The notes beneath the pieces are model-generated. The model did not search any database. It was given only the letters and a program-made list of their open reading frames with translations, and was not told the DNA's origin. A stretch of DNA of 48,029 bases. Origin: Bacillota bacterium. Lineage in GTDB: Bacteria; Bacillota; Sulfobacillia; JAIMAT01. Of the stretch, positions 21,236 through 28,058 are shown piece after piece. Numbering within the stretch: the first letter of the stretch is position 1; each line of letters begins with the position of its first letter. The stretch is taken from assembly GCA_023511835.1 (NCBI GenBank), contig JAIMAT010000009.1:1-48029 (forward strand), in the 5' to 3' direction. A program made the translations under genes and the position numbers.

Positions 21236-22060
21236 TTGGAGGCCGGGCGGGCGGAGCTGGGCGAGGCCTTCGCGGAGGCGGCGGAGACGGTCCGCCGCCT
21301 GCGCGCGCCGGGCGGCTGCCCCTGGGACCGCCGGCAGGATCACCGGAGCCTCCGCCGCTACGCCATCGAGGAGGCCTACGAGCTGGCGGAGGCGGTCGAC
21401 CGGGGCGAGGCCGGCGCCCTCCTTGACGAGCTGGCGGACCTCCTCCTGCAGGTGCTGCTGCACGCCGCCATCGCGGAAGAGGCGGGCGAGTTCTCGCTGC
21501 TGGACCTCCTGCACCACTTCACGCGCAAGCTGATCCGGCGCCATCCCCACGTCTTCGGGGAGGCCGAGCTGCGCACGGCCCGCGAGGTGGAGGCCAACTG
21601 GGAGCGTATCAAGCGGGCGGCCTCCGGCGGGGGGCCGGAGTCGGCCCTGGGCCGGCCGCCGCTGGAGCAGCCGGCGCTGGCGGCTGCCCAGGAGCTGGGA
21701 GAGCGGGCGGCGGCGGCGGGCTTCGACTGGGATAGCGTCGAGGCCGTCTGGGAGAAGCTGCGCGAGGAGGCCGGCGAGCTGCGGCAGGCCGACGAGCCGG
21801 CGACGCGGGAGGAGGAGGCGGGCGATCTCCTCTTCACCGCGGCCCAGCTCTGCCGATGGTACGGGGTGGATGCGGAAGTGGCCCTGGCGCGAGCCAACCG
21901 CAAGTTCGTGCACAGGTTTCAGGTCATGGAGGGCCTCTCCGGAGGCGGCCTGACGAATTTCGACGCCCCGGGGTTGGACAGGCTCTGGCAGCAGGCCAAG
22001 CGGGGGCTGGCCCGAGGCGGCGGGGAGGCGGAGAGGAGCGATCTCAAGCCGGGCGGCTGA
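21236..22060 (+). CDS. mazG: nucleoside triphosphate pyrophosphohydrolase MazG
   Basis: An all-alpha NTP pyrophosphohydrolase that hydrolyses (d)NTPs, acting in nucleotide-pool cleaning. Two MazG halves are seen. The first has CPWDRRQDHRSLRRYAIEEAYELAEAV and DELADLLLQVLLHA; the second has EEAGELRQAD and EEEAGDLLFTAAQL. EExxE and DE metal motifs are intact. The Bacillus homologue YabN carries an N-terminal tetrapyrrole-methylase domain that is missing here, so this is the stand-alone 274-residue form. TTG 21236 follows GAAGGAGGGA. Confidence 0.94.
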   Translation: MEAGRAELGEAFAEAAETVRRLRAPGGCPWDRRQDHRSLRRYAIEEAYELAEAVDRGEAGALLDELADLLLQVLLHAAIAEEAGEFSLLDLLHHFTRKLIRRHPHVFGEAELRTAREVEANWERIKRAASGGGPESALGRPPLEQPALAAAQELGERAAAAGFDWDSVEAVWEKLREEAGELRQADEPATREEEAGDLLFTAAQLCRWYGVDAEVALARANRKFVHRFQVMEGLSGGGLTNFDAPGLDRLWQQAKRGLARGGGEAERSDLKPGG

Positions 22061-22134
22061 CGGATTTGGGAGGAATGTGGGAAACGGGCGCGAATACCGC
22101 CTCCGAAAAACTCTGACGGGGGAGCGAATCGACC

Positions 22135-22413
22135 TTGAACAAGAACGATCTGGTGGCTGCCGTGGCCGATAAGACCGGCCTGACGAAGAAGGATTCCGAG
22201 CGCGTGATCAACGCCGTCATCGACGGGATCCAGGAAGCGCTGGCCGGCGGCGAGCGGGTCTCGCTGGTGGGGTTCGGCACCTTCGAGGTCCGGCAGCGCA
22301 AGTCGCGCGTGGGCCGGAACCCGCGTACCGGCGAGACCATCCAGATCCCCGGCAACGCGGTGCCCACCTTCAAGGCCGGCAAGACGCTCCGCGAGATGGT
22401 CACCAAGCGCTGA
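22135..22413 (+). CDS. hup: HU family DNA-binding protein
   Basis: A 92-residue histone-like protein that bends and compacts DNA as a dimer. NKNDLVAAVADKTGLTKKDSE forms the helical base, GFGTFEVRQRKSRVGRNPRTG the arm leading to the DNA-inserting beta ribbon, and AVPTFKAGKTLREMV the C-terminal helix. TTG 22135 is preceded by GGGGGAG at about ten bases. The Arg/Asn-Pro tip that intercalates DNA is present. It is followed by a strong terminator. Confidence 0.97.
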   Translation: MNKNDLVAAVADKTGLTKKDSERVINAVIDGIQEALAGGERVSLVGFGTFEVRQRKSRVGRNPRTGETIQIPGNAVPTFKAGKTLREMVTKR

Positions 22414-22442
22414 AGGCGCCGGACCGGAAAGCGAAGAGGCGG

Positions 22443-22472
22443 CAGGCGGGCCGGAGGGCCCGCCTGTTTCTT
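22443..22472 (+). terminator. intrinsic terminator after hup
   Basis: CAGGCGGGCC / GGCCCGCCTG is a perfect 10-bp stem with a GGAG loop (22443-22466), followed by TTTCTT. Confidence 0.88.
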
Positions 22473-22492
22473 GCCGGACGGGGGTGGTGGCG

Positions 22493-22759
22493 TTGCGCCT
22501 CGACAAGTGGCTCAAGGAGAGCCGCCTCGTCAAGCGGAGGGCGGTGGCCCAGGAGCTTTGCCGGGCGGGGCGGGCATGGCTGAACGGACGCCCGGCCAAG
22601 CCGGGAAGCGAGGTGCGCGAGGGGGACCGCCTGCGTCTCCTGCTGGGAGGACGGCTCCTGGAGGTGACCGTCCTGGAGGGCGAGCCCCGTCCCGGGAATG
22701 CCCAGCCGGTCTTCCGTCTCGAGGAGGAGCGGCAGCCCCCTCCGGGCGAGGCGGGCTGA
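22493..22759 (+). CDS. rqcP: RqcP (YabO), S4-domain ribosome quality control factor
   Basis: RqcP is a small S4 RNA-binding protein. With RqcH it supports poly-alanine tailing of stalled nascent chains on 50S subunits. The S4 domain is clear: RLDKWLKESRLVKRRAVAQE, CRAGRAWLNGRPAKPGSEVREGD. TTG 22493 gives the usual RLDK start (88 residues); GTG 22484 would add three. It was formerly annotated Hsp15-like. It leads a small group with yabP and yabQ as in Bacillus. Confidence 0.93.
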   Translation: MRLDKWLKESRLVKRRAVAQELCRAGRAWLNGRPAKPGSEVREGDRLRLLLGGRLLEVTVLEGEPRPGNAQPVFRLEEERQPPPGEAG

Positions 22760-22786
22760 GGAGCGTGCTTGCGCCCGTCTGTCCGA

Positions 22787-22794
22787 CATAGGAT
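22787..22794 (+). promoter_or_regulatory. possible sigma-E -10 element before yabP
   Basis: CATAGGAT matches the sigma-E -10 consensus CATACAAT at 6 of 8 bases and lies 31 bases before the yabP start. The matching -35 region about 14 bases upstream is poor. yabP is sigma-E-dependent in Bacillus, so the element is plausible but not certain. Confidence 0.25.
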
Positions 22795-22825
22795 GCAACG
22801 ATCACGCCCGGACGGGGGTGCGGGC

Positions 22826-23107
22826 ATGGAGAGGACGGAGCAGGGCCGGCACGAACTCCACCTGGTGGACCGGAGCAGCCTGCGCGTCGTCGGGGTCCAG
22901 AACGTGGAGAACTTCGACGAGAACCAGGCGCTCCTCGCCACGCCCCTCGGTCTGCTCTACATCCGCGGGAGCAACCTGCACATCCGCCAGCTCGACCTCG
23001 ACGCCAGCGAGTTCGCCATCGAGGGCGAGATCGCGGCCCTGGAGTACCGCGAGTCGCGGGCCCTGCGGCACCGCGGCCGGGGCCTGCTACAGCGCATGAC
23101 ACGGTGA
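22826..23107 (+). CDS. yabP: sporulation protein YabP
   Basis: YabP is made in the mother cell and is required for spore cortex formation together with YabQ. The 93-residue protein shows the family core HELHLVDRSSLRVVGVQNVENFDENQALLATPLGLLYIRG and the sequence LHIRQLDLDASEFAIEGEI. ATG 22826 has GGGGGTG five bases upstream and fits the family start; an in-frame start at 22769 would add 19 unrelated residues. It is followed by yabQ after six bases. Confidence 0.93.
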   Translation: MERTEQGRHELHLVDRSSLRVVGVQNVENFDENQALLATPLGLLYIRGSNLHIRQLDLDASEFAIEGEIAALEYRESRALRHRGRGLLQRMTR

Positions 23108-23113
23108 GCGGCC

Positions 23114-23644
23114 GTGCCGTCTCCCGCTTCCCCGGCGGCGCTGGGCGGCCAGGTCTACGTCTTCTTTCTCGCGCTGCTCGCGGGTGACGCCGTCGGTCTG
23201 CTCTATGACCTTTTCCGCGCCACGCTGCGCCCGGCCCGGAAGCGCGGCTGGGGCGACCTGCTCGACCTGCTCTTCTGGCTGCCCGCCTCCCTCCTCCTGG
23301 CGACCGCCATGGTCCTGGGCAACTGGCTCGAGTTCCGGTTCTATCCCCTGCTGGGTGTGGGCGCCGGCCTGGTTCTCTACTTCACCCTCGCCAGCCCGGC
23401 CGTCTACGGCTCGCTCCTCGCCCTTCGCCGAGCGACCGGAGCGGGGGCGCGGCGCGTCGTCCTGGGTGGGCGGCGTCGCCTCTCCCCGGTCGCCCGGCGG
23501 GTGGGGGCCGGGCTTCGCCGTCTCACCACCGCCCTGCGGCGGCCTCTCTCCCGGGCCAAGCGGCGCCGGCTGGGGCGCCTGCGGCGCCTGGTACGTCTCG
23601 GCCGCCTGCGTCGCCTGCGTCGCCGGCCACCGCGCAGGCGCTGA
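23114..23644 (+). CDS. yabQ: spore cortex biosynthesis membrane protein YabQ
   Basis: YabQ is an integral membrane protein of the mother-cell-derived outer forespore membrane needed for cortex synthesis. Three hydrophobic segments are visible at about 12-34, 48-70 and 75-100. The motif GLLYDLFRA after the first is typical. The last 65 residues are exceptionally Arg-rich, ending in an RRLRRRPPRRR-like tail; this is longer and more basic than usual and may lie on nucleic acid or anionic lipid. The GTG start follows the yabP stop by six bases. Confidence 0.9.
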   Translation: MPSPASPAALGGQVYVFFLALLAGDAVGLLYDLFRATLRPARKRGWGDLLDLLFWLPASLLLATAMVLGNWLEFRFYPLLGVGAGLVLYFTLASPAVYGSLLALRRATGAGARRVVLGGRRRLSPVARRVGAGLRRLTTALRRPLSRAKRRRLGRLRRLVRLGRLRRLRRRPPRRR

Positions 23645-23797
23645 CCGATCCCCCGAACGGCCCGCCCCGCCGGTTCTCCTCCACGCAGCCCGTCGTCTCC
23701 CTGCCCGGTGCCGTCGGGCACCCGGGCCGGCGGCTCGGCCCGCGGGACGGGAAGGCGCGGCCCGGCAGGGATCGGGCCGCCGCTCGCGAATGGCACC

Positions 23798-23853
23798 ATG
23801 TACACAGCTTGTACTAACTTTGTACACAGACTTCTCCACAGCTGTGTACAAGC
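23798..23853 (+). repeat. 11-bp-phased TGTAC repeat array upstream of the HTH gene
   Basis: Five consecutive 11-base units start at 23799, 23810, 23821, 23832 and 23843. Units one to three begin TGTAC; units one and three share TGTACACAG and lie 22 bases apart. TTGTACACAG (23820-23829) and CTGTGTACAA (23842-23851) form a perfect 10-bp inverted repeat with a 12-base gap. The stretch is far more A/T-rich than its surroundings. It lies 19 bases upstream of the small HTH gene. Four of its nonamers (TTGTACACA twice, ATGTACACA, TTCTCCACA) also resemble the high-GC DnaA box TTGTCCACA within one or two bases. Upstream (23645-23797) only a bulged GC hairpin near 23703-23727 is seen after yabQ. Confidence 0.75.
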
Positions 23854-23871
23854 GGCCCGGGAGGCTGTGGG

Positions 23872-24111
23872 GTGCGGATCGAGATCCGCGGCGTGGAGCG
23901 TCTCAGCTTTCGGGAGCGCCAGGTGGTGACGCTGAAGGAGATGGGCCGTTCGACGGAGGAGATCGCGGCCACCCTCTCCCTGGCGCCCGCCACCGTCTCG
24001 ACGCTGCTCAACCGCGCCCGCAGCAAGGGCTACCAGGTCGTGATCGTGCTCGAGGGCGACCCGCTTGGCCTCTCCGCTGCGGAGGGAGCCGGGAGCGAGG
24101 CGGAGCCGTAG
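23872..24111 (+). CDS. small LuxR/sigma-region-4-like helix-turn-helix protein
   Basis: The 79-residue protein is almost entirely one DNA-binding domain. LSFRERQVVTLKEMGRST, EEIAATLSLAPATVSTLLNR and ARSKGYQ follow the LuxR/GerE or sigma region 4 pattern of four helices. No receiver or ligand domain is attached. A short tail ending EGAGSEAEP follows. GTG 23872 lies 19 bases after a phased TGTAC repeat array that could be its own operator. It precedes a DivIC-like gene by 16 bases, so the two may be co-transcribed. No specific family role is recognised. It has no evident counterpart at this point in the Bacillus order. Confidence 0.75.
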   Translation: MRIEIRGVERLSFRERQVVTLKEMGRSTEEIAATLSLAPATVSTLLNRARSKGYQVVIVLEGDPLGLSAAEGAGSEAEP

Positions 24112-24127
24112 GGTGAGGTGAGGCTCG

Positions 24128-24619
24128 ATGGATGCCGCCTGGGAAGAGGCGCAGGAGCCGGTGCGGGGAGCGGGGGCGGTCGTCCCGGCCGAACGGGGCG
24201 GGCTCCCGCGCCCTCTTCGCGCGCCCCGGGAGCGGGAGCGGCCGCGCATACGCCTGGCGCGGCCGGAGCGGCTCCTGGCGGTGGTCGTGGGGAGCGCCCT
24301 CCTGGCGCAGATCGGGTGGTCGGGCCTCCGGCTCCTTGAGGCCCAGAGGCAGCTGGCCACGGCCCAGGCGATGATCGCCGAGCAGGAGGCGGCCAACCGG
24401 GCGCTGGACCGGCAGGCGGCGGAACGCCAGAGCCTCGCCTACGTGGAGCGGATGGCCAGGAGCGAGTTCGGGCTCGCCCGGCCCGGCGAGACCGTCTACC
24501 GCATGACGGGGAGGCAGGGCGGCGGCGACGTGGGGGCCTCCGGCGCGGGGGGCGGACCGTCGCTCCCGGGGGACGCTTCCTCGCTGGGGTCGGCGCTGGG
24601 GGCCGTCCTGGCCCGCTGA
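24128..24619 (+). CDS. DivIC/FtsB-family septum formation protein
   Basis: The 163-residue protein has a cytoplasmic Pro/Arg-rich N-terminus, one transmembrane segment (about 48-69), and an extracellular coiled coil (RLLEAQRQLATAQAMIAEQEA onward). The FtsB/DivIC end motif YVERMARSEFGLARPGETVYRM follows. A Gly/Ser-rich tail of about 35 residues follows, which is unusual. DivIC works with FtsL and DivIB in the divisome. Its place after yabQ and before the S1 gene matches divIC in Bacillus. ATG 24128 has GGTGAGGTGAGG upstream. Confidence 0.88.
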   Translation: MDAAWEEAQEPVRGAGAVVPAERGGLPRPLRAPRERERPRIRLARPERLLAVVVGSALLAQIGWSGLRLLEAQRQLATAQAMIAEQEAANRALDRQAAERQSLAYVERMARSEFGLARPGETVYRMTGRQGGGDVGASGAGGGPSLPGDASSLGSALGAVLAR

Positions 24620-24636
24620 GCGCACCCCGGCGCCTT

Positions 24637-24665
24637 TTGACCCCCGCCGGCGGCTAGGCTAGAAT
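24637..24665 (+). promoter_or_regulatory. sigma-A promoter of the S1-domain gene
   Basis: TTGACC (24637-24642), a 17-base spacer and TAGAAT (24660-24665) match the housekeeping consensus at 10 of 12 bases. The -10 overlaps a TAGGCTAG octamer (24655-24662) also found upstream of the genes at 28059 and 44492. Confidence 0.8.
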
Positions 24666-24701
24666 CGGTGCAAAAGGAGCTGGAGGAGGAGAGCCGACCG
24701 C

Positions 24702-25097
24702 ATGGCGTTGGAAGTCGGCAGCGTGGTGGAGGGCGTCGTAACGGGCGTGACCAATTTCGGCGCCTTTGTCCAATTGCCGACCGGGGAGACGGGCCTCGTC
24801 CACATCTCGGAAGTCTCGGACGAATACGTCGAGAACATCGAGGACTTCGTGAAGAAAGAAGACCACGTGCGGGTCAAGGTGCTCTCCATCGACCCCGTGG
24901 CCAAGCGGATCGGTCTCTCCATCCGGCAGGCGCAGGAGGGCTGGAAGCCGAAGCCCAAGGGCGGACGGCGGGGAGGACCCCGCCGGGGACCCCAGAGCTT
25001 CGAGGAGAAACTGGCCCGGTTCATGAAGGAGAGCGAGGAACGGCAGCGGGACGCCCGGAAGCGCGCCGAGGGGAAGCGTGGCGGGCGCGGTCACTGA
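24702..25097 (+). CDS. S1 RNA-binding domain protein (YabR-like)
   Basis: Residues 1-75 are one S1 domain: VGSVVEGVVTGVTNFGAFVQL, ETGLVHISEVSDEYVENIEDFVK, VRVKVLSIDPVAKRIGLSI. A basic, Gly/Arg-rich tail follows (131 residues in total). The family binds RNA or ribosomes; its exact role is unknown. It follows divIC as yabR does in Bacillus but has its own good promoter. ATG 24702 is preceded by GGAGGAGGAG. The gene ends 17 bases before tRNA-Leu. Confidence 0.93.
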   Translation: MALEVGSVVEGVVTGVTNFGAFVQLPTGETGLVHISEVSDEYVENIEDFVKKEDHVRVKVLSIDPVAKRIGLSIRQAQEGWKPKPKGGRRGGPRRGPQSFEEKLARFMKESEERQRDARKRAEGKRGGRGH

Positions 25098-25114
25098 GCG
25101 GACCTGATCCTGCC

Positions 25115-25201
25115 GCCGGGATGCTGGAAGAGGCAGACAGGGGCGACTTAAAATCGCTTGCCCGAGAGGGCGTGGGGGTTCGAGGCCCCCTCCCGGCACC
25201 A
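25115..25201 (+). tRNA. tRNA-Leu (TAA anticodon), CCA encoded
   Basis: The acceptor stem GCCGGGA (25115-25121) pairs with TCCCGGC (25191-25197), with discriminator A25198 and encoded CCA. The anticodon loop CTTAAAA places TAA at 25149-25151. The long variable arm GCCC-GAGA-GGGC is typical of a class II tRNA, and the T arm is GGGGG-TTCGAGG-CCCCC. It is read from the same direction as the S1 gene and is followed by a classical terminator. Confidence 0.97.
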
Positions 25202-25207
25202 AATTTC

Positions 25208-25235
25208 GCCCGCGGCGTTCGCCGCGGGCCTTTTT
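25208..25235 (+). terminator. intrinsic terminator after tRNA-Leu
   Basis: A perfect 9-bp stem GCCCGCGGC / GCCGCGGGC with a GTTC loop is followed by CTTTTT, the clearest T-run terminator in the window. Confidence 0.95.
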
Positions 25236-25368
25236 GTCGGCGGCTCCGGCGGCGAGGGGGCGGGCGCATAGGCCATCGTCCGCGGGGAAGACTGGAAGCG
25301 GTCACGAGATGCGGCAGCGGCGGCGGGTGACGCCAGCCCGACGTCGCTCCGGTGTGGGGGGATGTTGC

Positions 25369-25560
25369 TTGGCGATCACGTACACCGAGAGCTGGTGGCT
25401 GGAGGAGTGTGCCAAGGCCGAGGAGGAGGCTGCCAGGAAGTACCTCGCCTACAGCGAGCTGGCCACCGACGTGGAGCTGAAGCGCGTCTGCGACGACCTG
25501 GCGAGCATGCACCGGCACCACTTGGACATGTTGGCCTCGGCGGTCACCACCATGATGTGA
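25369..25560 (+). CDS. small CotF-like helical protein, probable spore coat
   Basis: A 63-residue protein starting AITYTESWWLEECAKAEEEAARKYLAYSE, a two-helix pattern ending HRHHLDMLASAVTTMM. It resembles the short helical proteins found beside CotF-type coat genes in spore-formers, and lies 25 bases before one. TTG 25369 is chosen because GGGGGG lies eight bases upstream and the recognisable sequence begins there. A CATAGGCCA sequence at 25267 is reminiscent of a sigma-K -10, but without a -35. The assignment is by resemblance and position; no enzyme motif is present. Confidence 0.6.
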   Translation: MAITYTESWWLEECAKAEEEAARKYLAYSELATDVELKRVCDDLASMHRHHLDMLASAVTTMM

Positions 25561-25585
25561 GATCCCGGCGGGCGAGGTGAGAGGA

Positions 25586-26059
25586 ATGCCAGCGCTTCCC
25601 ATCGGCGACAAGGAGATCGCCAGCGACGTCATCATGACCGAGAAGCGGACCGCCGAGATGCTGCTCTCGGCCACCCTCGAGGCGATGCCGGGGCGCGTCC
25701 GCAGCGAGCTGCAACGGGTGACGGACGAGACGGTGCGCGCGGCCGAGCACATCTTCAATTACATGAACCGGCACAACTGGTACAATCCGCGGAACGCCGA
25801 CCCCCAGACCGTCGCCTGGTTCCGCAGCGCCCTCGACCGCATGCGCAGCGACCTGGGCAGCGTCTGGGCGAGCCGGGCCGGCCGCTTCGCCGGCGTGCCC
25901 GCCGGGCCGGGCCCCATCGGCGACGGCGGCTGGGGAGCGCCCGCGCCGCAACCGTGGGGCCGGCCGGACGTCCGCTCGGGCGAGCCGGCGCCGGCGGCCG
26001 GGCCGGGTTACGGCTGGAACGAGCCGGGCGGCTTCCGCCCCGGTGGCGCAGGCAGCTGA
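25586..26059 (+). CDS. CotF-domain spore coat protein
   Basis: Residues 1-72 form a coat F domain: IGDKEIASDVIMTEKRTAEML, LLSATLEAMPGRVRSELQRV, and HIFNYMNRHNWYNPRN, closely following the CotF pattern of four helices ending in a W-Y-x-P-x-N motif. The rest (about 90-157) is Gly/Pro/Trp-rich and probably disordered. Coat F proteins are assembled on the spore surface in the mother cell. ATG 25586 with GGTGA five bases upstream is preferred over GTG 25577. It probably shares a transcript with the small helical gene upstream. Confidence 0.85.
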   Translation: MPALPIGDKEIASDVIMTEKRTAEMLLSATLEAMPGRVRSELQRVTDETVRAAEHIFNYMNRHNWYNPRNADPQTVAWFRSALDRMRSDLGSVWASRAGRFAGVPAGPGPIGDGGWGAPAPQPWGRPDVRSGEPAPAAGPGYGWNEPGGFRPGGAGS

Positions 26060-26082
26060 CCGGGTAGCCCGCGGGGCGCGAC

Positions 26083-26120
26083 GGGGGCCGGCGGCGGTCC
26101 CCCGGCCGCCCTCGGCCCCC
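26083..26120 (+). terminator. large GC hairpin after the coat gene
   Basis: GGGGGCCG (26083-26090) pairs with CGGCCCCC (26113-26120), enclosing GCGGC / GCCGC. It lies 24 bases after the coat gene stop. No T-run follows, so termination is likely but not certain. Confidence 0.5.
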
Positions 26121-26171
26121 CTGTGCAACCGGTGAAGGGAGGGAAGGGCGGCGCTGCCAGGGAACTTCCTT

Positions 26172-27917
26172 GTGGGCGGCCGGCCGCCGACGGGGCGGAC
26201 CGGGCCGCGCGGGGAGGGGGGCTCGGGGACGAACCGGGAAGACGGACGGGAAGAGGCGCGCCGCGAGCTGGAGGAGCTGGCGGCGCGCGTCATCGACCAC
26301 CAGCTGGACTGGACGCCCGCCATGGCCACCGATCTGGGGATCCACGACCGCGACGACCGCCTCGGCGACTTCCGCCGCGAGGCCGTCGCGGAGGCGGCGC
26401 GCAAGACGCGCCAGCTCCTCCACCAGCTGGAGGCCTTCGACCCCGCCGGGCTGGAGCCCCGGGAGCGAGCCGACTGGCAGACGCTGCGCATGGCGCTGGA
26501 GAGCCTCCGCCTCCAGCTGGAAGAGGAGCGGCCCTGGGCCACGGATCCCTCGTTCCCCATGGAGATGGCCGCCTGGTCCGTGCTCGGACTGGCGCGGCGC
26601 GACTTCGCCACGCCGGAGAGACGGCTCGCCGCCCTGGTGGCGCGCGAGGAGGCGATGCCGGCGCTTTTCGAAGCGGCGCAGGACCAGCTGGAGAACCCGC
26701 CCCAGGTGCGGGCGCGCATCGCCCTGGAGCAGCTGCCGGCCACCACGGCCTTCTTCGAGCGCGACCTCCCCGCCGCCTTCCGGGGGGTGGGCGACGCGGC
26801 GCTGCGCTCCCGTTTCGAGGAAGCCAATCGCCGCGTGGTCGACGCCTTCCGCCGCTACACCGCCTGGGTACAGGAGGAGCTCCTTCCGCGGGCGCACGGC
26901 AGCTTCGCCCTGGGCGAGCAGCTCTTTCGGGCCAAGCTGCGCTGGGAGGAGGGGGTGGAGGAGCCGCTGGAGCTCCTGGAGCGGCGCGGCCGCGAGGAGC
27001 TGCGCCGGCTGCAGGAGCTCTTCCGCGAGGCCGCCGGGCGCATCGACCCGGGCCGCGACCCGCTGGAGGTGTTGCACGAGCAGGCCCGCCAGCACCCGGC
27101 CGCCGGCGAGGTGCTGGACTTCACGCGCGGGCTCCTGGCGGGGCTCCGCCGCTTCTGCGAGGAGCGGCAGATCGTCACCATCCCCAGCCCCGTCGACCCG
27201 GCGGTGGTGGAGACGCCTCCCTTCATGCGCTCCACCACCCTCGCCTCCATCGATCCCCCCGGCCCCTTCGAGCGGGAGTCCGACCGGGCCTTCTTCCAGG
27301 TGACGCTCCCCGACCCGCGCTGGAGCGCCGAGGAGCAGGAGCAGCACCTGGGGACGCTCAACCGCTACACCGCCGAGATCATCGCCGTCCACGAGGTCTT
27401 CCCGGGCCACTACGTGCAGTTCCTCCACCTGCCGGCCTCGTCGAGTCGCGTGCGCAAGGTCTTCGGAGCCACCACCTTCACCGAGGGATGGGCGCACTAC
27501 ACCGAGGAGATGATGCTGGACGAGGGGCTGGGCGAAGGCGACCCGCGCCTTCGCCTGAGCCAGGCCATGGAGGCGCTGGAGCGGGCGGGCCGCTACCTGG
27601 TGGCCATCGGCCTGCACGTGGGCGGCATGCGCTTCGAGGAGGCGGTCGACCTCTTCCGCAGCGAGTGTCACATGCAGCCGGTGGCCGCACGTCGCGAAGC
27701 GTTGCGAGGCACGACCGACGCCATGTACCTCGCCTATACCCTGGGCAAGTTGGAGATCCTCGAGCTGCGCGAGGCCTGGCGGAGGAGGCGGCGGCAGGAG
27801 GGCCTCTCCGCCGACCTGCGCACCTTCCACGACCAGCTCCTGGCCCATGGGGCGCCGGCGCTGCCCGTTCTGCGCGAGCTGCTCCTGCCGGCGGGGGCGG
27901 CGGGTGCGGAAGGCTGA
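26172..27917 (+). CDS. DUF885 family protein (putative metallo-peptidase)
   Basis: The 581-residue protein is a DUF885 member, a helical family with gluzincin-like motifs. HEVFPGHYVQFLH (HExxxGH) and EGWAHYTEEMMLDEG are the expected zinc-ligand segments; EVLHEQARQHPA and MHL-like helices surround them. Members are annotated as putative peptidases; the substrate is unknown, and no signal peptide is visible, so it is probably cytoplasmic. GTG 26172 has no good ribosome binding site, and the first 25 residues are low-complexity, so the true start is uncertain. It stands alone between the coat genes and an OYE-type reductase. Confidence 0.85.
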   Translation: MGGRPPTGRTGPRGEGGSGTNREDGREEARRELEELAARVIDHQLDWTPAMATDLGIHDRDDRLGDFRREAVAEAARKTRQLLHQLEAFDPAGLEPRERADWQTLRMALESLRLQLEEERPWATDPSFPMEMAAWSVLGLARRDFATPERRLAALVAREEAMPALFEAAQDQLENPPQVRARIALEQLPATTAFFERDLPAAFRGVGDAALRSRFEEANRRVVDAFRRYTAWVQEELLPRAHGSFALGEQLFRAKLRWEEGVEEPLELLERRGREELRRLQELFREAAGRIDPGRDPLEVLHEQARQHPAAGEVLDFTRGLLAGLRRFCEERQIVTIPSPVDPAVVETPPFMRSTTLASIDPPGPFERESDRAFFQVTLPDPRWSAEEQEQHLGTLNRYTAEIIAVHEVFPGHYVQFLHLPASSSRVRKVFGATTFTEGWAHYTEEMMLDEGLGEGDPRLRLSQAMEALERAGRYLVAIGLHVGGMRFEEAVDLFRSECHMQPVAARREALRGTTDAMYLAYTLGKLEILELREAWRRRRRQEGLSADLRTFHDQLLAHGAPALPVLRELLLPAGAAGAEG

Positions 27918-27921
27918 GAGA

Positions 27922-27964
27922 ACCGGGCTCCCACCCGCAGGGTCCGCCGGCCTGGGAGCCGGGT
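27922..27964 (+). other. imperfect hairpin after the DUF885 gene
   Basis: GGCTCCCA pairs with TGGGAGCC, extended by three more pairs after one mismatch, with a 19-base loop. It starts five bases after the stop codon. There is no T-run, so it is a weak terminator candidate. Confidence 0.4.
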
Positions 27965-27984
27965 GTCGCGCCCGTCGGCCGTCG

Positions 27985-28019
27985 GTCCCGCCTCTCACCC
28001 GAACCTGCTAGGCTAGGGA
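27985..28019 (+). promoter_or_regulatory. shared CCCGCCTC-N14-TAGGCTAGGG element before namA
   Basis: CCCGCCTC and TAGGCTAGGG separated by 14 bases lie about 40 bases before the start codon. The same two blocks, 13 bases apart, occur before psuG on the other strand (44555-44528). The octamer TAGGCTAG also overlaps the promoter of the S1 gene. It does not fit a sigma-A -35, so an alternative sigma factor or an operator is possible. Confidence 0.45.
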
Positions 28020-28058
28020 ACGGTTTCGAACTCGCGCCGAACGCAGGAGGGTGAGCGC

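Noticed and set aside
25755-27998. 747-codon minus-strand open frame opposite the coat and DUF885 genes
   Set aside because: No family features and overlaps a protein with clear zinc-ligand motifs on the plus strand.
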